From positions 1-64,000 of the forward strand of contig JBBRYK010000003.1 in NCBI GenBank assembly GCA_038237665.1: a stretch of DNA of 64,000 nt, written 5' to 3'. The stretch's first letter is position 1. Every line of letters begins with the position of its first letter. Position numbers and translations under genes: made by a program. Origin of the DNA: JBBRYK01 sp038237665 (GTDB taxonomy: Bacteria; Actinomycetota; Thermoleophilia; Gaiellales; Gaiellaceae). Of this stretch, positions 16,793-26,500 are shown piece after piece. A model generated the notes under the pieces. It saw nothing but the letters and a program-made list of their open reading frames with translations, was not told where the DNA came from and searched no databases.

Positions 16793-19700
16793 ATGTCCCG
16801 GTGCCGCAGCTGCGGCGAAGCCATCCTCGAGCGCGCGCGCTTCTGCTCCAGTTGCGGCTCGCCCGTCGTCGAGGCCAAGCTGCGTGAGGCCCGCAAGGTC
16901 GTCACGGTGCTCTTCTGCGACCTTGCCTCCTCGACGCAGCTCGCCGAGCGGCTCGAGCCGGAGGCGCTTCGACGGGTGCTCGAGCGTTACTTCGCCTGCG
17001 CCCGCGAGGCGGTCGAGCGCCACGGGGGGACGATCGAGAAGTTCATCGGCGACGCTGTCATGGCGGTGTTCGGCATTCCGTCGGTGCACGAGGACGACGC
17101 CATCCGGGCGGTCCGCGCTGCGGTCGACCTCGGCAAGGCCGTCGCCAGGCTGAACACCGATCTGGCCGCCTTCGGGATCGAGCTCATCCTGCGCACGGGC
17201 GTAAACACCGGCGAGGTCGTCTCGGGCAACCGGGTCGGAGAGAACCTCGTCACCGGCGACGCGGTCGTCACGGCGAAGCGCCTCGAGGAGGCGGCGCCTT
17301 CCGGCGAGATCCTGCTCGGCCCCTGGACGTTCGCGCTCGTTCGCGACGCGGTCGAGGTCGAGGCCCTCGCGCCTCTGGCGCTCAAGGGCAAGGGCCGGCC
17401 GACTCCTGCGTACCTCCTCCGGACACTGCACGCCGAGGCGCCCGGACGCGCCCGGAGCCTGGACTCGCCGCTCGTCGGGCGCGAACGGGAGCTCGTTCAG
17501 CTGCTTGACGCGTTCGCGGCTGCCGTCGCCGCGCGGCAGTGCCAGATAGTGACCGTGATCGGTCCGGCCGGGATCGGCAAGACCCGCCTCACGCGTGAGC
17601 TGGAGTCTCGAGCGGAGGGTGCCAGGGTCCTGCGCGGCCGCTGCCTCCCGTACGGCGAGGGAATCACCTACTGGCCCCTGATGGAGATCGTGCGGGAGGC
17701 GGCCGAGCTGAGTGGTGACGAGCCGGCGCCGGAAGTCCGGTCGCGCATCGCCGCGCTCGCGGCCGGAAGCCCCGATCCCGAGCGTGTTGCCACCGGGGTT
17801 GCGTCGGCGCTGGGCATTGCCGACGGAGTGGCTGCCGACGAGCTCTTCTGGGCGGTCCGGACGTTGCTCGAGGAGCTCGGCCGAACCCAACCCCTCCTGG
17901 TCGTGATCGACGACCTCCAATGGGCCGAGACCGCCTTCCTGGATCTCCTCGAGTATCTCGGCTCGCGCAGCCGTGATACTCCGATCCTGCTCTGCTGCGG
18001 CGCCAGGCCCGAGCTCCTCGACCTTCGGCCGCTCTGGGCGACCTCCGGCGAGGGCTCGACGACGATCGTGCTGCACGCGCTGCCCCCCGGGGAAAGCCGA
18101 ACGCTGATGGGGAACCTGCTTGGATCCGAGTTGACCGAGGAGGTGCGGGAGCGTGTGCTCGCCGCGGCGAACGGCAACCCGCTCTTCGTCGAGGAGCTCC
18201 TGCGAATGCTGATCGACGAGGACGTCCTGCTGCGCGGTGACGACGGCTGGACGCTGGCGGGCGATCACGGCGAGTTCGCACTTCCCCCGACGATCAACGC
18301 GCTGCTGTCCGCGCGCCTCGACCGGTTGGCGCCGGAGGAGCGCGTCGTCATCGAGCACGCAGCCGTGATCGGCGAGGTGTTCTCGTGGAGCGCCGTCGCC
18401 GAGATCGTCCCGCCCGAGCTTCAGGCCGACGTGGGAACGCACCTGCAAGGGCTCGTGCGAAAGGAGCTCGTCCGGCCGGCGCCGCCCTCTCCTGCCGGGG
18501 AGGACGAGTTCCGCTTCGGCCACATCCTCGTGCGCGATGCGGCCTACGCGGCGTTGCCCAAGAATGCGCGCGCCGAGCTGCACGAGCGCGTCGCCCGGCT
18601 GATCGAATCTCGCTTCACCGGCGGGATGGAGATGGACGAGATCGGCGGCTACCATCTCGAGCAGGCGTCGCGTGCACGGGTCGAGTTCGACCTGCTCGAC
18701 CCGCGAGCCCGCGAGCTGGCGGAGGAGGCGGCAGCACGCCTCGCGGCCGCGGCGCGCCGGGCGATCGACCGCGGCGACAGCAGTGCGGCCACATCGCTGC
18801 TCGAGCGCACGCTGGCGCTCCTGCCGGCGGGTGGCGCCGATCGTGCGCCGCTACTCGTCGATCTGGCCGATTCGCTGCGGATCATCGGCAGGCTCGACGA
18901 CGCCGACGTGCGCTTGGTCGAGGCGGCCGCTTCCGCCAGGGCCGGCGGGCTGGACGCCGTTGCGCGGCGGGCGGAGCTCGACCGGACGTTCCTGCACTGG
19001 TACACGGCTCCGGCCGAGGGGACCGAGGCGCTTCTGAAGCAGGCGAACGAAGCGATCGCGCTGTTCCAGGAACTTGGCGAGGGTTCGTATCTGGCCCATG
19101 CCTGGGAGAGGGCCGCAACCGTCTATCTGATCCGGTGTGAGATCGGGCAGATGCAGGCGGCGCTCGAGCAAGCGCTTGCAGTTCCGCAGGGAGTGGCCCC
19201 CCGGGAGTACGGACGGATTCGGATCTCGCTCGCCCTCGCGGCTGCGTTCGGCCCCACACCCGTGGAGGATGGACTCGCGCTCTGCCAGGAGCTGATCAGG
19301 CAGGCGGAGGAGGATCGTACGGTCGTCGCGATGGTCGAGCTCTTCGCCGCGCAGCTCGAGGCGCAGAGAGGGCGTTTTCCCGAAGCTCGCGCCCAGGCGG
19401 AGCGTGCGCGGCGCTCGCTCGAGGAGCTCGGCAAACCGATTCTCGTTGCCTCCTACCGGCTCTTCGCCGGGCAGATCGAGCTGTTGGCGGGGGATCCGGC
19501 AGCCGCGGAGCCCCATCTTCGGGCCGGCTACGAGAAGCTCAAGGAGCTCGGCGAACAGGGGAACCTCGCGGGCCTCGCGGTCCATCTCGCGGCCGGGCTC
19601 CATGCCCAGGGCCGCGACGACGAGGCCGACGCGTTTCTCTCGGAGGCCGCGAGCGTCGGCAATCCCGACGACACCGAGGTGCAGGTGCTGTGGCGGGCGA

Positions 19701-19975
19701 CCCGCGCCCGGATCCGGGCGGCGGCGGGATCGTTCACGGAAGCAGAATCGCTCGCGCGGGAAGCGGCCTCGATCACCGAGCGGACCGACGCGCCTAACCT
19801 GCGGGCCGATGCGCAGCTCGCGCTCGGCCGGGTGTTTCACGAGCAGGGTCGTGACGAGGACGCGAAGGCCGCGTTCGGCCGCGCTCTCGAGCTCTACGAG
19901 GCGAAGGGCAACCTGATCGGCGCCGAGACCGTACGCACCGTGGCGGAAGCGCCCGGCCCGGTCAGCGCCCGCTGA
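16793..19975 (+). CDS. Zinc-ribbon / class III cyclase-like / AAA ATPase / TPR regulator
   Basis: A 1060-aa multidomain protein. A zinc ribbon (Cys4, Cys7, Cys18, Cys21) precedes a class III nucleotide-cyclase homology domain (about 35-210; metal Asp43 in CDLASST, Lys83 and Asp87 in EKFIGDAVMAVFG). An AAA-type STAND ATPase follows (P-loop GPAGIGKT near 257-264, Walker B LLVVIDDLQW), then TPR-like repeats to the C-terminus. Where active cyclases have Asn in GDAVN this one has Val159 (GDAVVTAKRL), although the following Arg163 remains, so cyclase activity is doubtful. Such proteins are thought to be signalling hubs. It is convergent with the borosin methyltransferase, overlapping by 14 nt. Confidence 0.88.
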   Translation: MSRCRSCGEAILERARFCSSCGSPVVEAKLREARKVVTVLFCDLASSTQLAERLEPEALRRVLERYFACAREAVERHGGTIEKFIGDAVMAVFGIPSVHEDDAIRAVRAAVDLGKAVARLNTDLAAFGIELILRTGVNTGEVVSGNRVGENLVTGDAVVTAKRLEEAAPSGEILLGPWTFALVRDAVEVEALAPLALKGKGRPTPAYLLRTLHAEAPGRARSLDSPLVGRERELVQLLDAFAAAVAARQCQIVTVIGPAGIGKTRLTRELESRAEGARVLRGRCLPYGEGITYWPLMEIVREAAELSGDEPAPEVRSRIAALAAGSPDPERVATGVASALGIADGVAADELFWAVRTLLEELGRTQPLLVVIDDLQWAETAFLDLLEYLGSRSRDTPILLCCGARPELLDLRPLWATSGEGSTTIVLHALPPGESRTLMGNLLGSELTEEVRERVLAAANGNPLFVEELLRMLIDEDVLLRGDDGWTLAGDHGEFALPPTINALLSARLDRLAPEERVVIEHAAVIGEVFSWSAVAEIVPPELQADVGTHLQGLVRKELVRPAPPSPAGEDEFRFGHILVRDAAYAALPKNARAELHERVARLIESRFTGGMEMDEIGGYHLEQASRARVEFDLLDPRARELAEEAAARLAAAARRAIDRGDSSAATSLLERTLALLPAGGADRAPLLVDLADSLRIIGRLDDADVRLVEAAASARAGGLDAVARRAELDRTFLHWYTAPAEGTEALLKQANEAIALFQELGEGSYLAHAWERAATVYLIRCEIGQMQAALEQALAVPQGVAPREYGRIRISLALAAAFGPTPVEDGLALCQELIRQAEEDRTVVAMVELFAAQLEAQRGRFPEARAQAERARRSLEELGKPILVASYRLFAGQIELLAGDPAAAEPHLRAGYEKLKELGEQGNLAGLAVHLAAGLHAQGRDDEADAFLSEAASVGNPDDTEVQVLWRATRARIRAAAGSFTEAESLAREAASITERTDAPNLRADAQLALGRVFHEQGRDEDAKAAFGRALELYEAKGNLIGAETVRTVAEAPGPVSAR

Positions 19976-20699
19976 GAACGCACAGCGTCGACATCAACGC
20001 CGGCGACGGCAGCGCAGCATCGTCGAGGCGGAATCGCTCTAGCGACGGCGGCGAGCCCGGGAAGGGCGAGGCCTCGTAGAGCATGGCTTCACGCGCTCCG
20101 CCGTGGCTCTCGCGCAGGCCCTCCACCAGCGCTCGGAAACGCGGCTCGACCTCCGGCGTCGGTGCGCCGCCTGTCTCACCGAGCATTCCGACCTGGAGCA
20201 GCACGAGCAGTGCACGGGGATCGACCGGCGGCCGATTGCGCACGAAGTACGTCGCCTCGTAGCACTGAAAACCCGGGTTCGCCGGGTCGACCCCGAGGTC
20301 GGCGAAGACGCAGTCGAGCGAGGAGATCCCCGGGAGCATTCGAGCAGGCAGGCCGGCAGCGCGGACGCGGGCGACGGCCTCGTGGCCGGGCGCTGCGAAC
20401 ACGCCGGGATGGCCGTAGAGGACGGCGCAGACCCGGGCTCCGGCCAGCACATCGGCGACGATCGTGTCGACGATCTCGGCGTAGGTCTCGCGGCGGTCCT
20501 TGGCCGGGCCGTAGAAGCCGTCCAGCGAGCGGGCGTTCGCGTTCAGCGCCTCGATCCGGAGCGCCCCGATGGGATCGGAGGCCAGGTAGAGGACCTGGTC
20601 GGCGGCCTCGATCGCGGCGCGGGCAGCCGGCGTCAGGTGCGCGGCAACATCGATGCCGGTGCCGACGACGTCGAGTGAGCCGCGGTTAGCTGCGCTCAG
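19962..20699 (-). CDS. Split-borosin-type alpha-N-methyltransferase (tetrapyrrole-methylase fold)
   Basis: A 245-aa SAM methyltransferase that resembles SonM of Shewanella and the catalytic domain of fungal OphMA. It starts GSLDVVGTGIDVAAHL, then has DRRETYAEIVD, the hallmark ALYGHPGVF-type loop (VLYGHPGVFA at about 93-102), MLPGISSLDCVFADLGVDP and FQCYEATYF. Members methylate backbone amides of a partner peptide. The catalytic Arg/Tyr motif is kept. The conserved N-terminus lies upstream of any ATG, GTG or TTG; the only candidate is CTG 20699, inside the 3' end of the precursor gene (14-nt overlap). Cobalamin-pathway methylases are the alternative, but the neighbour and motifs argue against that. 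Confidence 0.82.
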   Translation of the reverse strand: MSAANRGSLDVVGTGIDVAAHLTPAARAAIEAADQVLYLASDPIGALRIEALNANARSLDGFYGPAKDRRETYAEIVDTIVADVLAGARVCAVLYGHPGVFAAPGHEAVARVRAAGLPARMLPGISSLDCVFADLGVDPANPGFQCYEATYFVRNRPPVDPRALLVLLQVGMLGETGGAPTPEVEPRFRALVEGLRESHGGAREAMLYEASPFPGSPPSLERFRLDDAALPSPALMSTLCVLSGR

Positions 20700-20991
20700 G
20701 GTCGGGCTGCGGCGGGGGCGTCGGCGACGGCGGTTCGTCGTCGTCCGGCGTCGGCGTATGAACGGTCATCCGGGGCGCCACGACGAGATGACGACGGAGC
20801 GGATCGGCCTCGACGTCCGTCGCGACCGCCTGCCGAACGCCCTCGATCCCGCCGTCGAGCAGGCTCGTGATCTGCTCGTCGGTGAACCCGGCCGCCGCCA
20901 GCGAACGGCGCGGGTCACGCTCGTGCTCCACGAGCAGTGCCGGGTCGTCTGCGAGCCGCAGGAAGAAGTCCGAAAGCCGTGGCTGTAGCAA
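20686..20991 (-). CDS. Split-borosin precursor peptide (SonA-like)
   Basis: A 101-aa protein upstream of the methyltransferase. Residues 1-57 form a predicted helical leader (LSDFFLRLADDPALLVEHER, then DPRRSLAAAGFTDEQITSLL), like the borosin-binding domain of SonA and Nif11-type leaders. The hydrophobic stretch RRHLVVAPRMTVHT (67-79) is the likely core for N-methylation; the tail is acidic and Pro-rich. The start chosen is TTG 20991. A longer TTG at 21039 would place the promoter within the gene. No protease or exporter is adjacent. Confidence 0.72.
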   Translation of the reverse strand: MLQPRLSDFFLRLADDPALLVEHERDPRRSLAAAGFTDEQITSLLDGGIEGVRQAVATDVEADPLRRHLVVAPRMTVHTPTPDDDEPPSPTPPPQPDPERS

Positions 20992-21010
20992 TATCGGGGA
21001 CGTGCCCGCG

Positions 21011-21039
21011 ACCTTACTGCCGAGGTAGCAGAAGGTCAA
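21011..21039 (-). promoter_or_regulatory. Promoter of the borosin precursor gene
   Basis: TTGACC (21034-21039) and TAAGGT (21011-21016) on the minus strand are exactly 17 bp apart, one of the best sigma-70 matches in the window. It starts 6 bp after the stop of the MauE-TlpA gene, so the RiPP pair can be transcribed separately. The TTG start lies 19 nt past the -10 box. Confidence 0.65.
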
Positions 21040-21045
21040 CCGTGC

Positions 21046-22509
21046 TCAGGCGCGGGTGCGCTCCACGCCCGCGATCGCCAGCACCGCGTCCGCGCCGGCA
21101 ACGACCTCCGAAGCGACGCGGCCCTCCGCGTCGAGAAGCACGGCCATCGGCGTCCCGCCGGCCCCGAAGGCTCCGCCGGCCTCGTATCGCTCGTCGAGAA
21201 GGACGAGCGACCGGAAGCCCTCGGCCCGCGTGCTCTCTTCGTCGCCCGAGGAGACGACGACAAGCTCGGGCGCGCCGTTTCGGTCGTCGCGCTCCCAGGC
21301 CAGGAGATCCTCGTGCATCGACCGGCAGAACCCGCAGCTCGGGTTCCAGAAGAGGAGCAGCGTCTGGTGGCCGCGGAGCTCCGAGAGCGAGACCGGCTCT
21401 CCCGCCAGGGAAGGAAGCTCGAGCTCCGGCGCTTCCGCTCCGATCGGCAGCCCGGATTCCTCCGGGTCCGCCGCCAGCGTTCGAGCGACGAGACGTTCGA
21501 TCCAGTCGCTTCCGGGCGCGACCCAGCTCCCGATCGTTCCATCCGCAGCGACCAGGACGGCGCTCGGCGTGCCACTTCCGTTGAACGCCTCGTAAATCCG
21601 CAGGTCGTCGTCTACGAGCACGTGCTCGAGCTCGAATTCCTCGGCCTCGGCGCGTACGTCGTCGGCGGCTCCGTCGCATGCGAAAGCCACGGTCAGCGCG
21701 TCGGCGTGCTCGCGCTGCCACTCGGCGGACAGGGGGACGAGGGTCTTGCACGGGCCGCAATGTGGGCTGGTGAACAGCAGCAGCAGCGGCAGACGGGGGG
21801 AGAGGAGGTCGCCGAGCGTGACAGGTTCGCCGTTGGCATCCGTTGTGGCGAACGGCGGTGCGGGTGAACCGGGCTCGAGGCCGATTTCGGGCGCCTCCTC
21901 CGGCGCGGCGACCTCGATCCCGGCTTGACCGAGCGCCTGTTCAACCCGGTCGAGCCGGAGAAGCACCTGCCCATAGGAGCGCAAGAGCGATAGGAAAGCG
22001 ACCGCGCCGATCGCCAGCACCGCGGCGGCCGCCAAGCCGACGGCAAGTGCAAGGATCTCCGCTCCCGCGAGCCTCCCGATCCATGCGACCGCACTCCGGT
22101 CGGGCTCGGCGAGACCACCGACGAGGGCGAACACCGCGATGCCCGCCAGGGCGCCGTTCCGGGCCAGTGTCTTCCAGCTCGCAGGTGCAGAGTGGAACTG
22201 CCCGAAGCAGTGGCACTCGGGCGCCCGGCCGCGTGCAAGGCTGACCGCGATGGCGGCGGAGAAGAGCACGAGCAGGGCGACGGCTCCCGCGGCGCCGGCA
22301 ACCGCGGTCGACGAGGGCAGGAGCATGCCGGCGACGGCAAGCTCGACGAGTGGAAGGAGGTATGCGATAGGAGTCGCGAGTCGTTCCGGGGCGCCGAACT
22401 CGGACACCGCCTGGCGGGCTCCGCCGCGATCGGCCAGCTTGGCCACTCCCGCGACCGCGAGGACGGCGGCTAGGACGAGTCGGGCGGTGAGAACGACTGC
22501 GGTGAGCAT
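21046..22509 (-). CDS. MauE-like membrane domain fused to two TlpA-type thioredoxin domains
   Basis: A 487-aa fusion. Residues 1-175 form a multi-helix MauE/DoxX-like membrane domain with the CxC motif PECHCFGQF. A hydrophobic segment with LLRLDRVEQAL follows, then two thioredoxin domains with SPHCGPCKTL and NPSCGFCRSM active sites. MauE and TlpA-like proteins move electrons across the membrane for disulfide formation or reduction of cysteine-rich secreted proteins, as in methylamine dehydrogenase maturation. Two Trx modules in one chain are unusual. The gene follows the 30-cysteine secreted protein by 74 nt, a likely client. Confidence 0.83.
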   Translation of the reverse strand: MLTAVVLTARLVLAAVLAVAGVAKLADRGGARQAVSEFGAPERLATPIAYLLPLVELAVAGMLLPSSTAVAGAAGAVALLVLFSAAIAVSLARGRAPECHCFGQFHSAPASWKTLARNGALAGIAVFALVGGLAEPDRSAVAWIGRLAGAEILALAVGLAAAAVLAIGAVAFLSLLRSYGQVLLRLDRVEQALGQAGIEVAAPEEAPEIGLEPGSPAPPFATTDANGEPVTLGDLLSPRLPLLLLFTSPHCGPCKTLVPLSAEWQREHADALTVAFACDGAADDVRAEAEEFELEHVLVDDDLRIYEAFNGSGTPSAVLVAADGTIGSWVAPGSDWIERLVARTLAADPEESGLPIGAEAPELELPSLAGEPVSLSELRGHQTLLLFWNPSCGFCRSMHEDLLAWERDDRNGAPELVVVSSGDEESTRAEGFRSLVLLDERYEAGGAFGAGGTPMAVLLDAEGRVASEVVAGADAVLAIAGVERTRA

Positions 22510-22583
22510 CTAGATCCGGACGCAGGGGCCGGTCTGGCAGAACTCGCCGGGGCGGCGGGGAGACGCTCCGCCAAGGAGTCTCG

Positions 22584-23474
22584 TCAGTCGCAGCAGTGAC
22601 ACGCCTGGGACTGCGCCCTCCAATAGGCCTTGTCCGCCGTTTGCGCCAGGCCGACTCCGAGATGGAACTCCGCGGCTACGTCCGTGCATCGGTCCAAGGC
22701 CTTGCTGCCCTTCGAAAACGCCTTCTTGCAGATTGCCTCCATGTCGTCTCTGAGCTTGTCGTCGCAGCTTTCCTTGTGGGTTGCCTTTTGCTCTTTCGTT
22801 TCTTTCGTGCAGGTGTCGTAGCACTTGTCATGGTTGTTGCACGCCGGGGTGAAGTTCACCTTGACCCTCTGGCCTCGAAACCGGAAGCTGAACACGCTCT
22901 GGACGGGCACGTCCTTGGTGCCGCAACCGTTGGCTGCCGGCCGTTTGTAGCCTGGTCGAGGAGTGAGCGTGTTGCGACACGCCCTGGCGCTGAAGCCGTC
23001 GAACTTGGGTTCGACACCGTACGGCGTGCAGCATTGGATGTCGGGCCTGTAGTCGGCTCTTTCGACGCCGACGGGCGCGCATACGGGGCACTCCTTGCAG
23101 TGCGCGGTGTCGTTGATGCCGTCCGGACCACAACCGCAGAGGCAGCATGTGGTCGTCGAGCCGCCCCCGCTCTTGCAGCACGTTTCCTCCAGTGTGCAAC
23201 AGCCGTTGGCGCGGCATTTCAGCTTCTTGTCGTTTCCGATGTTCGGCTGGCAGCAATGCTTGGGCGCGCGGGGTGGGCACGTCGGCCAATCGCAGTTGGG
23301 GACCGGACAGTCCGCCGTGGCGCGGCGGAGCCCCAGCGGTGTCGGACGGGCGCTCGCCGAGTGAATACCGCCGAAGGCGCCGGCGATCAGTGCTCCGCCG
23401 AGCAGCCGAAGCGCCGTAGAGCGAGGCATCGGCTTCGCGATCGTCCGTGCGAGCTCGTCCAGGAACTCGCTCAA
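22584..23474 (-). CDS. Secreted cysteine-rich phospholipase A2-like protein
   Basis: A 296-aa exported protein with 30 cysteines in the mature part. The N-terminus is a Tat-like leader (PMPRSTALRLLGGALIAGAF) that has RS where RR is usual. A Cys-rich domain with many CC pairs follows, then a secreted phospholipase A2 core ACNNHDKCYDTC, with the catalytic His-Asp pair and the downstream cysteines (SCDDKLRDD, AICKKAF). This resembles eukaryotic group XII sPLA2 more than the Streptomyces type. Start is TTG 23474 with GAGGG upstream. It probably needs the adjacent redox protein for folding. Confidence 0.75.
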   Translation of the reverse strand: MSEFLDELARTIAKPMPRSTALRLLGGALIAGAFGGIHSASARPTPLGLRRATADCPVPNCDWPTCPPRAPKHCCQPNIGNDKKLKCRANGCCTLEETCCKSGGGSTTTCCLCGCGPDGINDTAHCKECPVCAPVGVERADYRPDIQCCTPYGVEPKFDGFSARACRNTLTPRPGYKRPAANGCGTKDVPVQSVFSFRFRGQRVKVNFTPACNNHDKCYDTCTKETKEQKATHKESCDDKLRDDMEAICKKAFSKGSKALDRCTDVAAEFHLGVGLAQTADKAYWRAQSQACHCCD

Positions 23475-23584
23475 CGCATCGCCCTCGCGACCGACTCGAC
23501 GGCGTCCGCCGGCACGCGGCGAGCATCGCACGATTGCTCACGCGCGTAAAGCCAATTCTCAGAAGAACACATGTTCGCGAGAGG

Positions 23585-23590
23585 TACCAT
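23585..23590 (+). promoter_or_regulatory. -10 box (TACCAT) of lhr
   Basis: TACCAT ends 7 nt before GTG 23598, the leaderless-type spacing. It supports that start over the in-frame ATG at 23571, which would lie upstream of the box. Confidence 0.4.
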
Positions 23591-23597
23591 CGACTCT

Positions 23598-26500
23598 GTG
23601 GATCCGCTCGAGCTTTTCAACGAGCCGACGCGCGCCTGGTTCGAGCGAACGTTCGCCGAGCCGACGCCGGCGCAGACTCTCGGCTGGCCCGCGATCGCGT
23701 CCGGCGGGCACACGCTGATCCAGGCGCCGACCGGCTCCGGGAAGACCCTGGCGGCATTCCTCTACGGCATCGACCGGCTCATCTCGTCGCCGGGCGAAGG
23801 GCTACGCCTGCTCTACGTCTCGCCGTTGAAGGCGCTCAACTACGACATCGAGCGGAACCTGCGCGGGCCACTGGCCGGGCTCCGCAGCGAGTTGCAGGTC
23901 GGGGTGCGTACCGGCGACACCTCGCAGAAGGAGCGCCAGGCGATGCTCCGCAAACCGCCCGACATCCTGATCACGACGCCCGAATCGCTCTTTCTCCTGC
24001 TCACGTCGCGCGCGCGGGAGATGCTCGGCGGCGTCCGAACGCTGATCCTCGACGAAGTGCACGCGGTCGCCGCCACGAAGCGGGGATCGCACCTCGCGCT
24101 CTCGGTCGAGCGGCTCGACCGCCTCACTGGCGAGCCGGTGCAGCGGGTCGCACTGTCTGCGACTCAGCGCCCGCTCGAGGAGATCGGCCGCTTCGTCTCC
24201 GGCGGGCGACCGATCCAGCTCATCGACGCGGGCCGCGCGAAGGAGCTCGATCTCCGGGTGGTCGTGCCGGTCGAAGACATGCGCGAGCTCAGTGCCTCGA
24301 GCTCCGGTCCCGAAATTCTGGGCACGGGTTCCGAGGGCAGCACCTCCTCGATCTGGCCGTCGATCTACCCCGAGATCCTGCGGCTCGTCGAGGAGCATCG
24401 ATCGACGATCGTCTTCGTCAACAACCGCCGGCTGGCCGAGCGCCTCGCGTTGCGCCTCAACGAGCTGGCCGAGAAGGAGATCGCGCGAGCGCATCACGGC
24501 TCGCTCGCGCGCGAGCAGCGGGTCGAGATCGAGGAGCTGCTGAAGCGCGGCGCGATTCCGTGTCTCGTCGCCACCTCCTCGCTCGAGCTCGGGATCGACA
24601 TGGGTGCGGTCGACCTCGTCATCCAGGTCGAGTCGCCCAAGTCGGTTGCGCGCGGGCTCCAGCGCGTCGGTCGGGCGGGGCACGAGCTCGGGGCCGTCTC
24701 CAGCGGCCGCATCTTCCCCAAGTTCCGGGCCGATCTGCTCGAGTGTGCCGTCGTCGCGCAGCGAATGCTCGAGGGCGCGATCGAGGAAACGGTCGTCCCC
24801 CGCAATCCACTGGACGTGCTCGCGCAGCAGATCGTCGCGATCTGCTCAGAGGAGGAGATCGAGATCGGCGAGCTCCACGCCCTGGTGCGGAGTGCGTATC
24901 CGTTTGCGGACCTCTCTCGAGCCCAGCTGGAGAACGTGCTCGACATGCTGGCCGGCCGTTACCCGTCGGACGAGTTCGCCGAGCTCCGGCCCCGGATCGT
25001 CTGGGACCGGGCAGCGGGAATGCTCCGCGGGCGTAGCGGGGCGCGCCGGCTGGCCGTCACCAATGCGGGCACGATCCCCGACCGCGGCCTCTTCGGCGTG
25101 CACCTGGTCGAGGGTGGTGGGCGGGTCGGCGAGCTCGACGAGGAGATGGTCTACGAAGCAAGGGCCGGCCAGACGTTCCTGCTCGGCGCCTCCACATGGC
25201 GGATCGAGGAGATCACCCGCGACCGCGTGCTCGTGTCACCGGCGCCGGGTGTGCCAGGGGCGGTGCCGTTCTGGAAAGGCGAAGGCGTCGGCCGGCCGTA
25301 CGAGCTCGGCGAGGCGATCGGCCGGGCGTCGCGGGAGCTCGTCGCCTTGACGACCGCCAAGGCGACCAAGCGGCTCGTCGAGGACCATCGGCTGGACGAG
25401 CGCGCCGCGGGAAACCTGCTCGCCTTCCTGGAGGAGCAGGCGGCCGCGACGGGTGCCGTGCCATCCGATCGGACGGTCGTGATCGAGCGCTTCCGGGACG
25501 AGATCGGCGACTGGCGGCTGTGCATCCTGACCCCGTTCGGCGGCCGGGTGCACGCGCCCTGGGCGCTCGCGCTCGCCGCACGCCTCCGTGAATCCCTCGA
25601 CCTCGAGGTGCAGTCGATCTGGTCCGACGACGGGATCGCGCTCCACCTGCCCGACGCCGACGCGTCTCCTCCGACCGACCAGGTCCTGCTCGACCCTGCG
25701 GAGGTCGAGGAGCTCGTCGTCGCGGAGCTCGCCGGCAGCGCGCTCTTCGGAGCGCGTTTCCGGGAGAACGCCGCACGCGCCCTTCTGATCCCGCGCCGCC
25801 GGCCGGGCCAGCGGACGCCGCTCTGGCAGCAGCGCCTGAAGGCGCAGGGGCTCCTCCAGGTGGCGCGGAAGTACGGCTCGTTCCCGGTCATCCTCGAGAC
25901 CTACCGCGAATGCCTCCAGGACGTCTTCGACCTACCCGCGCTGAAGCGACTGCTCACGGGACTGCGCACGAGGCAGATCGACCTCGTCGACGTCGAGACA
26001 CCTTCGGCCTCGCCGTTCGCCTCGTCGCTGCTCTTCGACTATGTCGCCACGTACATGTACGAGGACGACACGCCTGCCGCCGAACGCCGGGCTCAGGCTC
26101 TCTCGCTCGACCGCGACCTCCTTCGCGAGCTCTTGGGCCAGGAGGAGCTCCGCGAGCTGATCGACCCGGGAGCGCTCGAGGAGGTCGAGCGTCAGCTCGC
26201 CGGCGACCCGCGCAACGCGGACCAGCTGCACGACCTCCTGCTGCGGCTCGGAGATCTCCGTGCGAGTGAGTTCGACGAGGCGCATGCGGCCGTTCTCGAG
26301 ACCGAGCGCCGGGCCGTCCGGATCCGGGTCGGCGGTGAGGAACGGTTGATCGCGGCCGAGGATGCCGGCCGGTACAGAGATGCGGTCGGTGCAATGCCGC
26401 CTTCGGGGCTGCCCGACGCGTTCCTCGAGCAGGCGGACCGCCCCTTGCGTTCACTGCTGGCCCGCTTTGCCCGTGGTCGTGGGCCCTTCACGACCGCCGA

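Noticed and set aside
15785..18655. A 956-codon minus-strand frame antisense to the cyclase regulator
   Set aside because: Only its last 313 codons, with a signal peptide, look real. The rest is a GC-rich shadow of the opposite gene.
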